Positions 43,780 to 53,113 of a stretch of DNA of 64,000 bases are shown in pieces; positions within the stretch are counted from its first letter, which is position 1, and every line of letters starts with the position of its first letter. A program made the translations under genes and the position numbers. The stretch lies in NCBI GenBank assembly GCA_964462515.1, contig CAYWXK010000001.1, forward strand, positions 1 to 64,000. Reading direction: 5' to 3'. The stretch is from CAYWXK01 sp964462515 (GTDB lineage: Bacteria; Planctomycetota; Phycisphaerae; Sedimentisphaerales; Anaerobacaceae). A model generated the notes under the pieces. It did no database searches. It was not told where the DNA came from and worked only from the letters and a program-made list of their open reading frames with translations.

Positions 43780-45276
43780 ATGGACAGTTTCAAAAAGAAC
43801 AAAAACTTCACGCGTAACCTTGTAATTGCAACAGTTTCATTTCTGCTTTTCTTTGCCGCACCGCTATCGCTCTTTGGCGAGGAGAAAGAAAGCCTCAATC
43901 TGTTGCGCCAGATGGGTAAGGCTCTTGCCAAAATCGCCGAAAAGGCCTCTCCGGCTGTAGTTAACCTCGAAGCCCAAAAGACTGTCGTGCAGGAATATCC
44001 AACATTTGAAGACTTGCCGTTCGGCGAGCCTTTTGACCCCTTCGGTAACGACTTCTGGGACTACTTTTTCTACCGACGCTCTCCTCGCCAGCGTTCTCCA
44101 CGAACTCCACGCACACCGGAACGTAAGCCGAGTGTCACCACCGCCAAAGGCTCAGGCTTTATCATTTCTTCCGATGGCTACATCCTCACGAACAATCACC
44201 TTGCCGGCGAAGCTGAAAAAATCAATATTGAGCTTGGAGACGGCCGTAAGTTCACAGCTAAACTCATTGGCGCAGACCCCGAAACCGATGTCGCCGTCGT
44301 AAAAATTGAAGCCGACAAGCTGTCCTATCTCGAACTTGCGGATTCTGATGCCCTCGAGGTCGGCGAATGGGTCCTCGCTATTGGTAATCCTCTCGGCCTT
44401 AGCCACACAGTAACAGCAGGCATCGTGAGCGCAAAAGGCAGAAGCGGCTTCCGCCTCGCTACTTATGAAAACTTCATCCAGACTGATGCTGCAATAAATT
44501 TTGGCAACTCAGGTGGCCCCTTAGTAAACCTCGATGGAAAAGTGGTCGGAATCAACACCGCGATAGTCGGTCCGGGCGGCAATATAGGAATCGGTTTTGC
44601 AATCCCAATTAATATGGCTAAAAACATCGCCGAACAACTGATGAAAGGCGGCGGCATCGAACGCGGCTACCTCGGCGTTTTACCCCAGGACCTGACACCT
44701 GAAATGGCTGAGGCCTTCGGTCTCAAAGACACCAAAGGTGTCCTGATTCCTGAAGTCAGCGAAGATTCCGCCGCAGCCAAGGCAGACCTAAAACACAATG
44801 ACATCATTCTGGAGCTGAATGGCGAGCCGGTAGAATCGGCAGATGCTTTCCGCAGCAAAATCGCGATGTTTAAGCCCGGCACGGAGGTGAAATTGACGAT
44901 ATGGCGGGATGGAAAACGAAAGACAGTCACAGTAACGCTCGATAAACGTCCGCCACTGGAAGAGTTGGCTGGCACGACTAAAGCAGCAGAGGATTTAGGA
45001 TTTACGGTCAGCGACCTAACTGATGAATTGGCCTCGCGTTATGGCTATAAGGGACAAAGCGGCGTGGTTGTTACAGAGGTCGAGCAGGGTTCGCAGGCAG
45101 ATGGGGTTGGTATAGAGGCGGGGTCGCTGATTAAGGAGGTCAATCAAACGGAAGTCCCTAATACAAAAGAGTTTAACGAGGCCGTAGAAAAGGCCAGAGA
45201 GAAAGGGATGATTTTATTGTTGGTAAAACGAGGAAGATATACATTCTATGCGCTGATAACAATTCCGAAGAAATAG
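43780..45276 (+). CDS. htrA: DegP/HtrA-type periplasmic serine protease, 498 aa
   Basis: GGAGG lies 9 bases before the start. A signal peptide or anchor (about 12-33) precedes the trypsin-like domain with the catalytic triad His140 (TNNHLAG), Asp170 (DPETDVAVV) and Ser244 (NFGNSGGPL). Two PDZ domains follow (about 290-385 and 400-495; GYLGVLPQDL begins the first). The front carries an Arg/Pro-rich insertion (about 95-118, RRSPRQRSPRTPRTPERK), longer than usual. The protein degrades or refolds damaged exported proteins and acts as a hexamer or higher cage in the family. It stands alone, with a terminator after it. Confidence 0.95.
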   Translation: MDSFKKNKNFTRNLVIATVSFLLFFAAPLSLFGEEKESLNLLRQMGKALAKIAEKASPAVVNLEAQKTVVQEYPTFEDLPFGEPFDPFGNDFWDYFFYRRSPRQRSPRTPRTPERKPSVTTAKGSGFIISSDGYILTNNHLAGEAEKINIELGDGRKFTAKLIGADPETDVAVVKIEADKLSYLELADSDALEVGEWVLAIGNPLGLSHTVTAGIVSAKGRSGFRLATYENFIQTDAAINFGNSGGPLVNLDGKVVGINTAIVGPGGNIGIGFAIPINMAKNIAEQLMKGGGIERGYLGVLPQDLTPEMAEAFGLKDTKGVLIPEVSEDSAAAKADLKHNDIILELNGEPVESADAFRSKIAMFKPGTEVKLTIWRDGKRKTVTVTLDKRPPLEELAGTTKAAEDLGFTVSDLTDELASRYGYKGQSGVVVTEVEQGSQADGVGIEAGSLIKEVNQTEVPNTKEFNEAVEKAREKGMILLLVKRGRYTFYALITIPKK

Positions 45277-45310
45277 GAATTACCATAACCTCTTTACTAT
45301 AAATGAATTG

Positions 45311-45336
45311 GCCCCACTTTAGGTGGGGCCTTTTTG
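45311..45336 (+). terminator. Rho-independent terminator of the HtrA gene
   Basis: GCCCCAC and GTGGGGC form the stem around TTTAG, then CTTTTTG follows, 34 bases after the stop codon. Confidence 0.85.
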
Positions 45337-46165
45337 TTTGGTGACGATGTGACTTCCACGTGAATCGTATATCATTGGAGGAGTTTTTGGCCTCAATTCT
45401 GGACATTTGGTGAGGTGGGAAAATATCCCTTTTTGGGGTAGAAAATTGGGGTAAAAAATGGTCAAAAATTAACAATTTTGATTTGAAGCCAGATTTTTTG
45501 TATTGAAATTGGGTTTGATTGGGTTTGTTTTTATTGGTTCATTGTTCATAGTTATTTGTTCATAATCCTTTGTTAATAAGAAGGTTGTGTTCATTTTGTT
45601 GCTGCGCAAATTGGCTTTGTTTGGGTTTGTTTTTCACTGCGCCTGCAAGGTCGTTTATTTTCATATTCCTTTGTTTTAACAGAGATTACATTCATTTGAG
45701 TATCCAGCAAATTGGCTTTGTTTTGCATAAATCGTTCGCTTTTGGTCTATCGGAGCTTCCGCTAAAGGTGGACAACAGCGAAAAATCCTAAATCCTAAAC
45801 TCTAAATCCTAAACAAATCCTAAAATCAAATTTTCAAATGCTATAAACAAGGTTTAATAGATTATTTGACTGGGCATGCTTGCCTAAGACCTTGCCCTAC
45901 AGGGCGGTTTACGTTTACCTACTGGTAAACTGGGGAGTATTATACCAAATTATGCCTATTTATTCAATAAAAATCTAACGATATCGTAAAAGAATTTAGC
46001 CGCAGATGACGGAAGACAGAAGGCAGAGGTCGGGGGTCAGGTGATAGGTCCTTCGGCAAGCTCAGGATGACAAGGTCATTTTTTGGTTTTGTTTGGAGGA
46101 TTTTGGGGGTAAAATGATTCTCGACTCGGGATACTCGATACTCGATGCTCGTGGTAAGAGGGGTT
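45337..46165. other. Long AT-rich intergenic region with imperfect repeats
   Basis: About 830 bases without a credible gene. It contains three imperfect copies of an AAATTGGCTTTGTTTGGG-type unit (about 45505-45745), short repeats of AAATCCTAAA (about 45783-45830), a dispersed-repeat copy at 46048-46073, and CTCGATACTCGATGCTCG-type repeats near 46125-46155. This accumulation of intergenic repeats separates the HtrA gene from the restriction-modification gene. Confidence 0.55.
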
Positions 46166-49100
46166 TTAGAGTTGGCCTTTGAAGGCGCGGTCGAGCTGGG
46201 ATTTGAAGTCATCGTAGAATTTGAGGATGCGAGCAGTGGTGGTAGAACCGGCGAAAATGTCGGTGGATTCTTTCTGAAGACCCTGAAAGGTAGAGAGGAT
46301 ATATTCAACATCTTTTCGTTCAATTGCATAAAGCAAAAAGAAGGCAGCGTCGAGCTCGGCCATAAGGTCGAGGCGTTCTGCGGGGTCCCATTTGTGGACT
46401 GGCGGTTTGAAGCCAACAGATTCAGCAAGAGGAACCATATCGTTGCTCGTGCAGGATAATTTCAATAGTCGGTCGGAAATCCATTTTTCAAGGGTCTGTT
46501 TTTTGTCCCAGGGACATCTCTGCTTGTAGAAGTCGGGATGGAAAGTCGGGATTTGTTCAATAATAAAATAGCTTAGATTTATGCCGCCAATTTTTTGTCG
46601 GCAGATATAGTCATAGGCGAAGGCGTTGAGATTGCCGAGTAAGCAAGCGGTAAGTCGGGCGCTAATATCGGAGCCGGTAAAGATGAGAGGTGCGGAGTGA
46701 ACTACGCCAGAGTATGGAATAAATGTGGCAATCATTGTGCGCTCATTTGTAGGGCTGGTGACATTTTTGAAAGCGATTGTCTTCGTGGTATCGCTATCGC
46801 CAAGGACACGATGAACTTCATCCTCATTAACCCACCATCTTGGTTCGACTATAAATTCAGGATTTTGGTGCTGGACGAGAGAGGATTGGTCTGTTTGGCC
46901 CTGGCGCATCCACTTTGATTCATCAACAACGACACTCGCTGCTCTATGGTCGAACATCTGGAGCATTTTTGCTTCGTAAAGAGGCAGGAAAGTTTTTTTT
47001 CGTTTTTTCCAGAGAGAGCCATCGCGTTTGAAGCCATCGGTCTTGAGTTGTTCTGCGGTGCGAAAAAATTCGGCATCGCTACTTTGGTCAAACATGCGCA
47101 GAAAATCAATGCCCCAGGGATTACTGCCTTCTTTTCGGGTTTTATTTATAAGGACAGGGACTCGCTTATAGACATACTTGGTGAGATTTGCATCTCGTTT
47201 GGAACGGAAAACAGGGCAGGTCCGGGTGTTTGGGTTGAGGAGTTTGAAATCATTGGCGGATAGAGCGATATGACGCTTATCGTCTTTGAGGTCGTCCATT
47301 GTGTGGGCGAAGAATACGAAGTTGGCAGACTTGCATTTGTTTTGAGAACCGCCGAAAAGGAGGACGGAGAATTTGTATGAGCGATGGACATCTGGGAAAA
47401 TTGGTGCTTTGTTTTCAAAATCGTATAGGCCGGAGAGCGTTTGTGAATTGACGAGTTTTGCGAAGAAATCCTCATTGGTTTTATCTGTGGCGATACCAGT
47501 TGGAACAAGCAGGCCGACGCGACCAGTAGGTGAAACAATGGAGTGGGCAAGTTCGGCGAAGACGGCGTAGGTATTTATGTCGCCTTTGCCGGCAAGCGGG
47601 AAGCAGCCGCACTGACGGATATAGGTCATTGTTTTCTCGGTGGACTCTTTCGTCTGGATATAGCGGTCATAAAGAGGTGGGTTTTGGACTTTAAGTTTTT
47701 CGATAAGCCGTCTGCTTTCGGCAGCGGTTGGGGCTTCGAGTATGTGCGGGGCAGAGGTATCGAAGAATTCGCGGTTCTTGAGTGTAAATCGTTCCCAAGG
47801 CGGATTGCCGACGACGCAGTCGAAGCCGGGGTTCGGGCGCGAGAATATGTCGGGGAATTGCTTTTGCCAATCGAGGGCGAGAGAGTCAACGGCTGTGTCC
47901 GAAATTAACGAATTGCCACAGACGATATTTTTAGAGAGGTCGGCGAGGGTTTTCTCTTTGTGTGCGGTGTAGAGCCAAAGGGACAGTTGGGTTATTTCGA
48001 CTGCTTCGGGTGAGAGGTCAACGCCAAAGAGGCTGTCGTGGAGGATGAAGTCAGAGACCTTGTTGCGAAGGTCATCGGCGTGTTTTTGGTCGTGAATTGA
48101 AAGGGTATCGATGACCTCGACATACTTATCCTCGAGGATTTGGTATGCCTGGATAAGGAAGGCGCCTGAGCCACAGGCGGGGTCAACGACTTTTATGTCG
48201 CGGAGTTCCTCGATAGCTCTTTGGGCGAAGGCGGAGACCCTACTTTTCTCGGTTTTTGCATCGATTTGGTCAAGGCGTATGTTGAAGTTTCTTTCGAGTG
48301 TTTTGATTTTTTCGTCTGCGATTTCCCCAACGGTATTTTTTGTGATGAGACCGGTGAGTTCTGGAGGCGTATAATATATGCCGCCTTTTTTCTTTTTGGC
48401 GGATTTGAGCATTTTGGGTTTAACTTTTTCGGTGACCTCAATCCCCGGAAGTCCGGTCTGGCGAATACGTTCGATATCGTTTATGGATTTTTCGAAGATG
48501 TGGCCGAGGACATCGACATTAACTTCGTGGGCGAAGTCGTAGTCGCCGACGGCTTTGAAGAAATCGGTCCACTCATCATCCAGCTCGAGGTTATCGACTT
48601 CTTCGTCTTTTCGGAACAGTTCACCATCATAGGGTGGAATTCCGAAAGGTTCGTTTCCTTCGTTGATGCTGCGAAACAGTTCGAGGAAGTTTTGCCATTT
48701 AGGGTTAGTGACCCTGGCAAAGGGAGCGACTTGCTCCCAAGCCCGTTTAAGCGACTTTCCGGGGAGAAGGTCGCGGTCCTGGCAGAATGCGACGAATATT
48801 ATGCGGTCGATAAGTTTTTGTGCGGTGCGGATTGCGGTATCGAGAGATTTGTTGTGTGGCTGGCCGAGAAGGTGCTGAATAAGCGCAAGGCGATTTTTTT
48901 GATAATAGTCGTATAACTCGTCACCGACCTGACGCTGGCGTGTGGTGCATTTTTCGAGAAGGGAGTCAGCGTGTGGAGGTTGAAATGGCGGATGGGGGAG
49001 AAATCCATCTCGGTGAAAGAGATAAAAGAACCGGTCAAAAGATTCTCTTTTCTTTAATTCCTGGAGGACAAATAGTTCATAGACGCGTGGTGTTTGGCTG

Positions 49101-49636
49101 CGGTGATACAAACGAAAGCTGACATAATTGCAGACAATGCCCCAAGGACATTCGGGTAATGCGTTGAGGTAATCCCAGCACTGCTGGACGGGGGTACGGC
49201 CAGCAGTACGGTCTTTATCTACGTTTACCGTTGGGCCTTTAAGCTCAATTACGGCCCGGATTTGCGGCTTTTTATGAGAGCCGAAGATACCAATGGCAGC
49301 ATCTGCGTAACCTCCATTGACAAAGTATTTTTGCTGGAAGTTCCACTGGTCTTTGCCCTCGGAGAAGAGGGTGTAACCGAGGGCATCGCCGAAGACTTCC
49401 TTGCAGAATTCACCTTCGAGGTTAGTTTCCTTCATAGGGTCGAGTTTGCCTTTGGATTCAATGTCGGCCCACTTGCAGATTATTTCGTATGCGCTATCCT
49501 GGTCGGGGCCTTTGAGGCGTTGGTCGTGTGATTCTCTTTCCAATAAGGCAGGCAGGAACAATGGATGCAGACGGCGGGATTCGCCGTAGCGGGCTTTGTT
49601 AAATTCCTGGAATAGATGTTCGCCTTTTGGTGTCAT
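46166..49636 (-). CDS. Single-chain restriction-modification enzyme (type IIG / Eco57I-like), 1156 aa
   Basis: The start is set at 49636 (MTPKGEHLFQEF); the frame runs on upstream but that part is not protein-like. Residues about 60-140 contain a PD-(D/E)xK nuclease core with Asp112 (YADAAIG) and Glu131-Leu-Lys133 (VIELKG). The adenine-N6 methyltransferase domain has motif I DPACGSG at 485-491 and motif IV NPPW at 611-614. The region about 900-1150 is the target-recognition domain. One polypeptide would therefore both methylate and cleave DNA. No separate S or R subunit, BREX or DISARM gene lies nearby. It is flanked on both sides by repeats and by genes of unrelated function, consistent with acquisition by transfer. 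Confidence 0.85.
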   Translation of the reverse strand: MTPKGEHLFQEFNKARYGESRRLHPLFLPALLERESHDQRLKGPDQDSAYEIICKWADIESKGKLDPMKETNLEGEFCKEVFGDALGYTLFSEGKDQWNFQQKYFVNGGYADAAIGIFGSHKKPQIRAVIELKGPTVNVDKDRTAGRTPVQQCWDYLNALPECPWGIVCNYVSFRLYHRSQTPRVYELFVLQELKKRESFDRFFYLFHRDGFLPHPPFQPPHADSLLEKCTTRQRQVGDELYDYYQKNRLALIQHLLGQPHNKSLDTAIRTAQKLIDRIIFVAFCQDRDLLPGKSLKRAWEQVAPFARVTNPKWQNFLELFRSINEGNEPFGIPPYDGELFRKDEEVDNLELDDEWTDFFKAVGDYDFAHEVNVDVLGHIFEKSINDIERIRQTGLPGIEVTEKVKPKMLKSAKKKKGGIYYTPPELTGLITKNTVGEIADEKIKTLERNFNIRLDQIDAKTEKSRVSAFAQRAIEELRDIKVVDPACGSGAFLIQAYQILEDKYVEVIDTLSIHDQKHADDLRNKVSDFILHDSLFGVDLSPEAVEITQLSLWLYTAHKEKTLADLSKNIVCGNSLISDTAVDSLALDWQKQFPDIFSRPNPGFDCVVGNPPWERFTLKNREFFDTSAPHILEAPTAAESRRLIEKLKVQNPPLYDRYIQTKESTEKTMTYIRQCGCFPLAGKGDINTYAVFAELAHSIVSPTGRVGLLVPTGIATDKTNEDFFAKLVNSQTLSGLYDFENKAPIFPDVHRSYKFSVLLFGGSQNKCKSANFVFFAHTMDDLKDDKRHIALSANDFKLLNPNTRTCPVFRSKRDANLTKYVYKRVPVLINKTRKEGSNPWGIDFLRMFDQSSDAEFFRTAEQLKTDGFKRDGSLWKKRKKTFLPLYEAKMLQMFDHRAASVVVDESKWMRQGQTDQSSLVQHQNPEFIVEPRWWVNEDEVHRVLGDSDTTKTIAFKNVTSPTNERTMIATFIPYSGVVHSAPLIFTGSDISARLTACLLGNLNAFAYDYICRQKIGGINLSYFIIEQIPTFHPDFYKQRCPWDKKQTLEKWISDRLLKLSCTSNDMVPLAESVGFKPPVHKWDPAERLDLMAELDAAFFLLYAIERKDVEYILSTFQGLQKESTDIFAGSTTTARILKFYDDFKSQLDRAFKGQL

Positions 49637-49895
49637 TTTAGCTTTCTGAAAACAGAGACGTAACATTAAACATAAGCAAAGAATATATTTTACTACCCAG
49701 CAGTCATTAAGCAACGAAAAAATAAGATGGCATTGGGGCAAAAAGCGGGGTTTAGGAAATCAGGTTATCAGGCCATCACACAATTAGCGAATTAGTGAAT
49801 TGGTGAATTAGTTAATTGGTTAAAAGGTTGGGTGGTGGGGCGTTTAATTGATTATTTAATTTTACGGGAGGGGACTTGTAATTTATATTGTGTGA

Positions 49896-50819
49896 ATGCT
49901 GAAACGAATACTGAGTTTCTATACGAGATATTTTGCGATATGGGTGATTTTGTTTGGGGTGGCGGCGTATTTGTGGCCGAGAGGATTTGCTGCGCTAAGG
50001 GAGGGGATGGATTGGTTCTTTGCGGTAACGATGTTCGGGATAGGCGTGGTGTTAGAGGCGGAGGATTTCAAACGGATTGTGCAAAGGCCAATCATCGTCC
50101 TTATAGGGACGATAGAGCAATACAGCGTTATGCCATTAACGGCATACGCGATAGCACGGATATTGAATCTGGAGCCGGAGATTACGGTCGGGCTGATACT
50201 GACGGCATCGGCGCCGGGGGCGATGTCGAGCAACGTGATAAGCTACATTGCCCGTGCGGACGTGGCGTATTCGGTGTCACTGACGACGGTATCGACGCTG
50301 CTTGCGCCGGTAGTGACGCCGGGGCTGACGTATATTCTGACAAAGTCGGTGCTGCCCGTGCCGTTCTGGCCAATGCTGTTTAGCGTGGTGTGGATGGTGA
50401 TATTGCCGTTATTTGTGGGGTTCGGGGTGAGGCGATATTTGGGGGACAGAATCAAAACGATTCTTCCGGTTTTTCCGGCGATTTCGGCAACGTTTATTAT
50501 ATTTATCTGCTCGTTAGTGATAGCGCTCAACAGGGATTATCTTGCGAAGATGACGGGTGTGGTTCTGGCGGCGGCGGTGGCGATGAATATTCTTGGGATG
50601 GTTGCGGGGTATGTTGTGGCGTGGGTTTTCAGGATGGATTTTCGGCAGAGACGGACGCTGGCGATTGAGGGCGGGATGCAAAATGCGGGGCTGGGGACGG
50701 TCCTGGCGATAAAGCATATTGGAGAGAGGGCGGCGATGCCGGCGGCGATATTTGTGTTTATCTGCATTATAACCGGGTCGATAGCGGCGGCGGTGTGGCA
50801 GAGAAGGACAGAGGACTGA
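49896..50819 (+). CDS. Bile acid:sodium symporter (BASS) family transporter, 307 aa
   Basis: Nine to ten transmembrane helices are predicted. The family's two signatures are present: SAPGAMSSNVISYIARADVA (about 110-129) and EGGMQNAGLG (about 265-274), both in helices that bind sodium and substrate. Relatives take up bile acids, pantoate, pyruvate or other organic anions; the substrate cannot be inferred. A stop codon lies directly before the ATG, which fixes the earliest start. The nearest purine-rich site is rather far (about 25 bases), so expression may be weak. It is divergent from the restriction-modification gene. Confidence 0.9.
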   Translation: MLKRILSFYTRYFAIWVILFGVAAYLWPRGFAALREGMDWFFAVTMFGIGVVLEAEDFKRIVQRPIIVLIGTIEQYSVMPLTAYAIARILNLEPEITVGLILTASAPGAMSSNVISYIARADVAYSVSLTTVSTLLAPVVTPGLTYILTKSVLPVPFWPMLFSVVWMVILPLFVGFGVRRYLGDRIKTILPVFPAISATFIIFICSLVIALNRDYLAKMTGVVLAAAVAMNILGMVAGYVVAWVFRMDFRQRRTLAIEGGMQNAGLGTVLAIKHIGERAAMPAAIFVFICIITGSIAAAVWQRRTED

Positions 50820-51241
50820 GGATGGAGGACAGAGGACAAATTCGAAATTCGAAGGTCGAAATCCGAAACAAATACGAATTTTCAAAATCACAAATTCCAA
50901 AACAGCCACGGGTGGCGGACAAGTCCGCCAAACAAACGGCGAGTAAATGTCTGGATTCCCGCTAACGACCCTTCGACTTCGCTCAGGGCAGGCTATGCGG
51001 GAATGACATTGAAAGGAATTGGTGGGGCAAGCCCCACCCTACATTTTGTGCGGGAATGACACAACACAGAAGCCCAGACGAATAGCGGGCAAGTAGAATA
51101 ATAAATAGTAAATATAAGCAATGGCCTATTGCATTATGGCGGGGAAAGGACTATAATTATTATCCAGTATGATTTAAGATAGATTGGGGCAGTCGAGTGG
51201 ACTGCCCTTAAGTTTGGGTAAAAAGATTTTGGGAGTTTTTT
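50820..51241. other. Intergenic cluster of dispersed repeats upstream of asd
   Basis: This stretch of 422 bases contains GGACAGAGGA-type repeats (50808-50836), AATTCGAAGGTCGAAATC-type repeats (about 50838-50880), the palindrome GGCGGAC-AA-GTCCGCC (50913-50928), a CTTCGACTTCGCTCAGGG copy (50968-50993) and GTGGGGC-AA-GCCCCAC (51027-51043). None is coding. A leader hairpin at 51187-51207 precedes asd. Confidence 0.6.
51187..51207 (+). promoter_or_regulatory. Hairpin in the leader of asd
   Basis: GGGCAGTC and GACTGCCC form an 8-bp stem around GAGTG, 34 bases before the asd ATG. It is followed by TTAAGTTTGGG, not a clean U run, so it could be an attenuator, a terminator of an upstream transcript or simply a small palindrome. 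Confidence 0.4.
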
Positions 51242-52243
51242 ATGGGTTGTAATGTAGCGATAGCCGGAGTAACGGGAGCGGTTGGGCAGGAATTTCTTAG
51301 TATTTTGGAGGAGCGGGATTTTCCGTTTGATTCGCTAAAAGTTCTGGCGAGCAGCAGGTCGGCTGGCAAGAAAATAGAGTTTAAGGGCAAGACATACATC
51401 ATTGAGGAGATGACCAAGAAGAGCTTCAAGGGCGTGGATATTGCGCTATTCAGCGCAGGGGCGCCGCGAAGCAAGGAGTTTGCGCCTGCAGCGGTGGAGG
51501 CGGGGGCGGTGGTTGTAGATAATTCATCGGCATTTCGGATGGACCCGGATGTGCCGCTTGTTATACCGGAGATAAATCCGCAGAAGATACGTGAGCATAA
51601 GGGGATAATTGCAAATCCGAACTGCTCGACGATAATTGGGATTGTGCCGGTCTGGCCATTGCATAAAGCAAATCCTGTGAAGCGAATGATAGTGAGCACG
51701 TATCAGGCGGCCAGCGGTGCGGGGTATCAGGCGATGCTGGAGCTGGAGAATCAGAGCCGGGAGATGTTGGAAGGCAAACCGCCTACGATGAAGGTATTTC
51801 CATATCAGATAGCGTTCAATCTTTTCAGCCATAATTCGCAGCTTGGGCCGAACGGATACAATCTTGAAGAGACGAAAATGGTCCTTGAGACGCAGAAGAT
51901 TTTTGACTGCCCGGATATTGCAATTACGGCGACGTGTATTCGCGTGGCGGTAATGCGGGCACACTGTGAGAGTATAAACTTAGAGTTTACCGAGCCGATT
52001 ACGGATGATGAGGTGAGGGAGCTTTTGAAGACTGCGCCGGGCGTGACGGTGATGGATGACCGAGAGCATAACCGATTCCCGATGCCGATTGATGCGACGG
52101 GCAAAGACGATATATATGTTGGGCGGATTCGGCAGGATGAGTCGATACCTGATAATCGGGGCATCAATATCTGGGTGGCGGGAGACCAGTTGCGAAAAGG
52201 TGCGGCGCTAAATGCTATTCAGATTGCGGAGAAGCTGCTATAA
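51242..52243 (+). CDS. asd: Aspartate-semialdehyde dehydrogenase, 333 aa
   Basis: The enzyme reduces aspartyl-4-phosphate to aspartate semialdehyde with NADPH (EC 1.2.1.11), in the route to lysine, diaminopimelate, methionine and threonine. The N-terminal NADP-binding fold starts VAIAGVTGAVGQEFL. The catalytic Cys128 lies in NPNCSTI, substrate-binding residues in SAGAPRSKEF and ASGAGYQA, and the active-site His region in CIRVAVMRAHCES. Length is normal. GGGAG lies 6 bases before the ATG. The gene is followed after 9 bases by truA and then by a glycosyltransferase that overlaps truA, so the three are probably one operon. Confidence 0.97.
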   Translation: MGCNVAIAGVTGAVGQEFLSILEERDFPFDSLKVLASSRSAGKKIEFKGKTYIIEEMTKKSFKGVDIALFSAGAPRSKEFAPAAVEAGAVVVDNSSAFRMDPDVPLVIPEINPQKIREHKGIIANPNCSTIIGIVPVWPLHKANPVKRMIVSTYQAASGAGYQAMLELENQSREMLEGKPPTMKVFPYQIAFNLFSHNSQLGPNGYNLEETKMVLETQKIFDCPDIAITATCIRVAVMRAHCESINLEFTEPITDDEVRELLKTAPGVTVMDDREHNRFPMPIDATGKDDIYVGRIRQDESIPDNRGINIWVAGDQLRKGAALNAIQIAEKLL

Positions 52244-52252
52244 TCGGCGGCG

Positions 52253-53113
52253 ATGGGTGTCCGCAATATAAAGCTGACGATTGCATACGATGGGACGGAA
52301 TATCACGGCTGGCAGATTCAGCCGGGATTTGCGACCATTCAAGGCGTGCTGACGGAGGCGCTCGAAGGATTGTTCGGGAGGAAAGTCCGTATCTGCGGCG
52401 CGAGCAGGACGGATGCGGGGGTGAGTGCGCTGGGGCAGGTCGGGCTTATTCAAATCGATTCGCCGATTCCGACGGAAAATCTGGCAAAAGCCATTACGGA
52501 TAGATTGCCTCCAGATATGGCGGTTGTTGAAGCCGTAGAAGTGCCGATGGGATTAGATGTGATAGGGGCGGTCAAGAGCAAGTGGTATCAATATACGATT
52601 TATAATGGGCCGGTGCGGCCGGTGCTTCATATAAGACGATGCTGGCATATATCAGCGAAATTAGATATTGCAGCGATGGATTCGGCGGCGAAGTTTCTGG
52701 AGGGGACAAAGGATTTCAAATCCTTCGCAGCAGGAGATGAAAAAAGAGAGGACACGGTTCGGACGATATTTCGGTGCGATGTGTGTTCGCTGGACGAGAA
52801 AAAATTAACCGCAGAGAACGCGGAGAGCGCAGGGAAGAAATTAGAATTAAAAAACTCAGCGACCTCTGCGGGCTCAGCGGTGATGAAAATCGAACGCAAT
52901 ACGCAAAACGAGAATGATTGGGTGTATGTTGATGTGGAAGGTGACAGCTTTTTGTATAATATGGTAAGGAATATAGTCGGCACTTTGGTCGAGGTGGGTG
53001 TCGGCAGATGGAAGCCGGAGAGAATAAATGAAATTTTAGAAGCAAAGGAACGAACAGCAGCGGGGCCGATGGCGCTGGCGGCGGGACTTTGTTTGATGCG
53101 GGTCCAATATTGA
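52253..53113 (+). CDS. truA: tRNA pseudouridine synthase A with an in-frame repeat insertion, 286 aa
   Basis: The enzyme converts uridines 38-40 in the anticodon stem of many tRNAs to pseudouridine. YDGTEYHGWQIQ near the start and GASRTDAGVSALGQV, with catalytic Asp54, identify the family; FLYNMVRNIVGTL and the end AGLCLMRVQY are also typical. Residues about 184-210 (TAENAESAG and following) are encoded by a dispersed repeat and are inserted into a loop in the C-terminal half. The conserved core is otherwise intact, so the enzyme is probably active. It lies 9 bases after asd. Confidence 0.93.
   Translation: MGVRNIKLTIAYDGTEYHGWQIQPGFATIQGVLTEALEGLFGRKVRICGASRTDAGVSALGQVGLIQIDSPIPTENLAKAITDRLPPDMAVVEAVEVPMGLDVIGAVKSKWYQYTIYNGPVRPVLHIRRCWHISAKLDIAAMDSAAKFLEGTKDFKSFAAGDEKREDTVRTIFRCDVCSLDEKKLTAENAESAGKKLELKNSATSAGSAVMKIERNTQNENDWVYVDVEGDSFLYNMVRNIVGTLVEVGVGRWKPERINEILEAKERTAAGPMALAAGLCLMRVQY
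52805..52882. repeat. CCGCAGAGAACGCGGAGAGCG-type dispersed repeat inside truA
   Basis: The left part reads AACCGCAGAGAACGCGG and the right part CTCTGCGGGCTCAGCGG, a partial inverted relation. Elements of this kind are widespread between genes in environmental bacteria; here the 78 bases are open in the truA frame. Confidence 0.65.

Noticed and set aside
48221..48916. Frame of 231 codons on the + strand
   Set aside because: Antisense to the methyltransferase/nuclease protein; Phe-rich composition is a mirror of Lys/Glu-rich coding on the other strand.
49832..50383. Frame of 183 codons overlapping the BASS transporter
   Set aside because: Same strand, other frame; the transporter frame has the family motifs and membrane helices.
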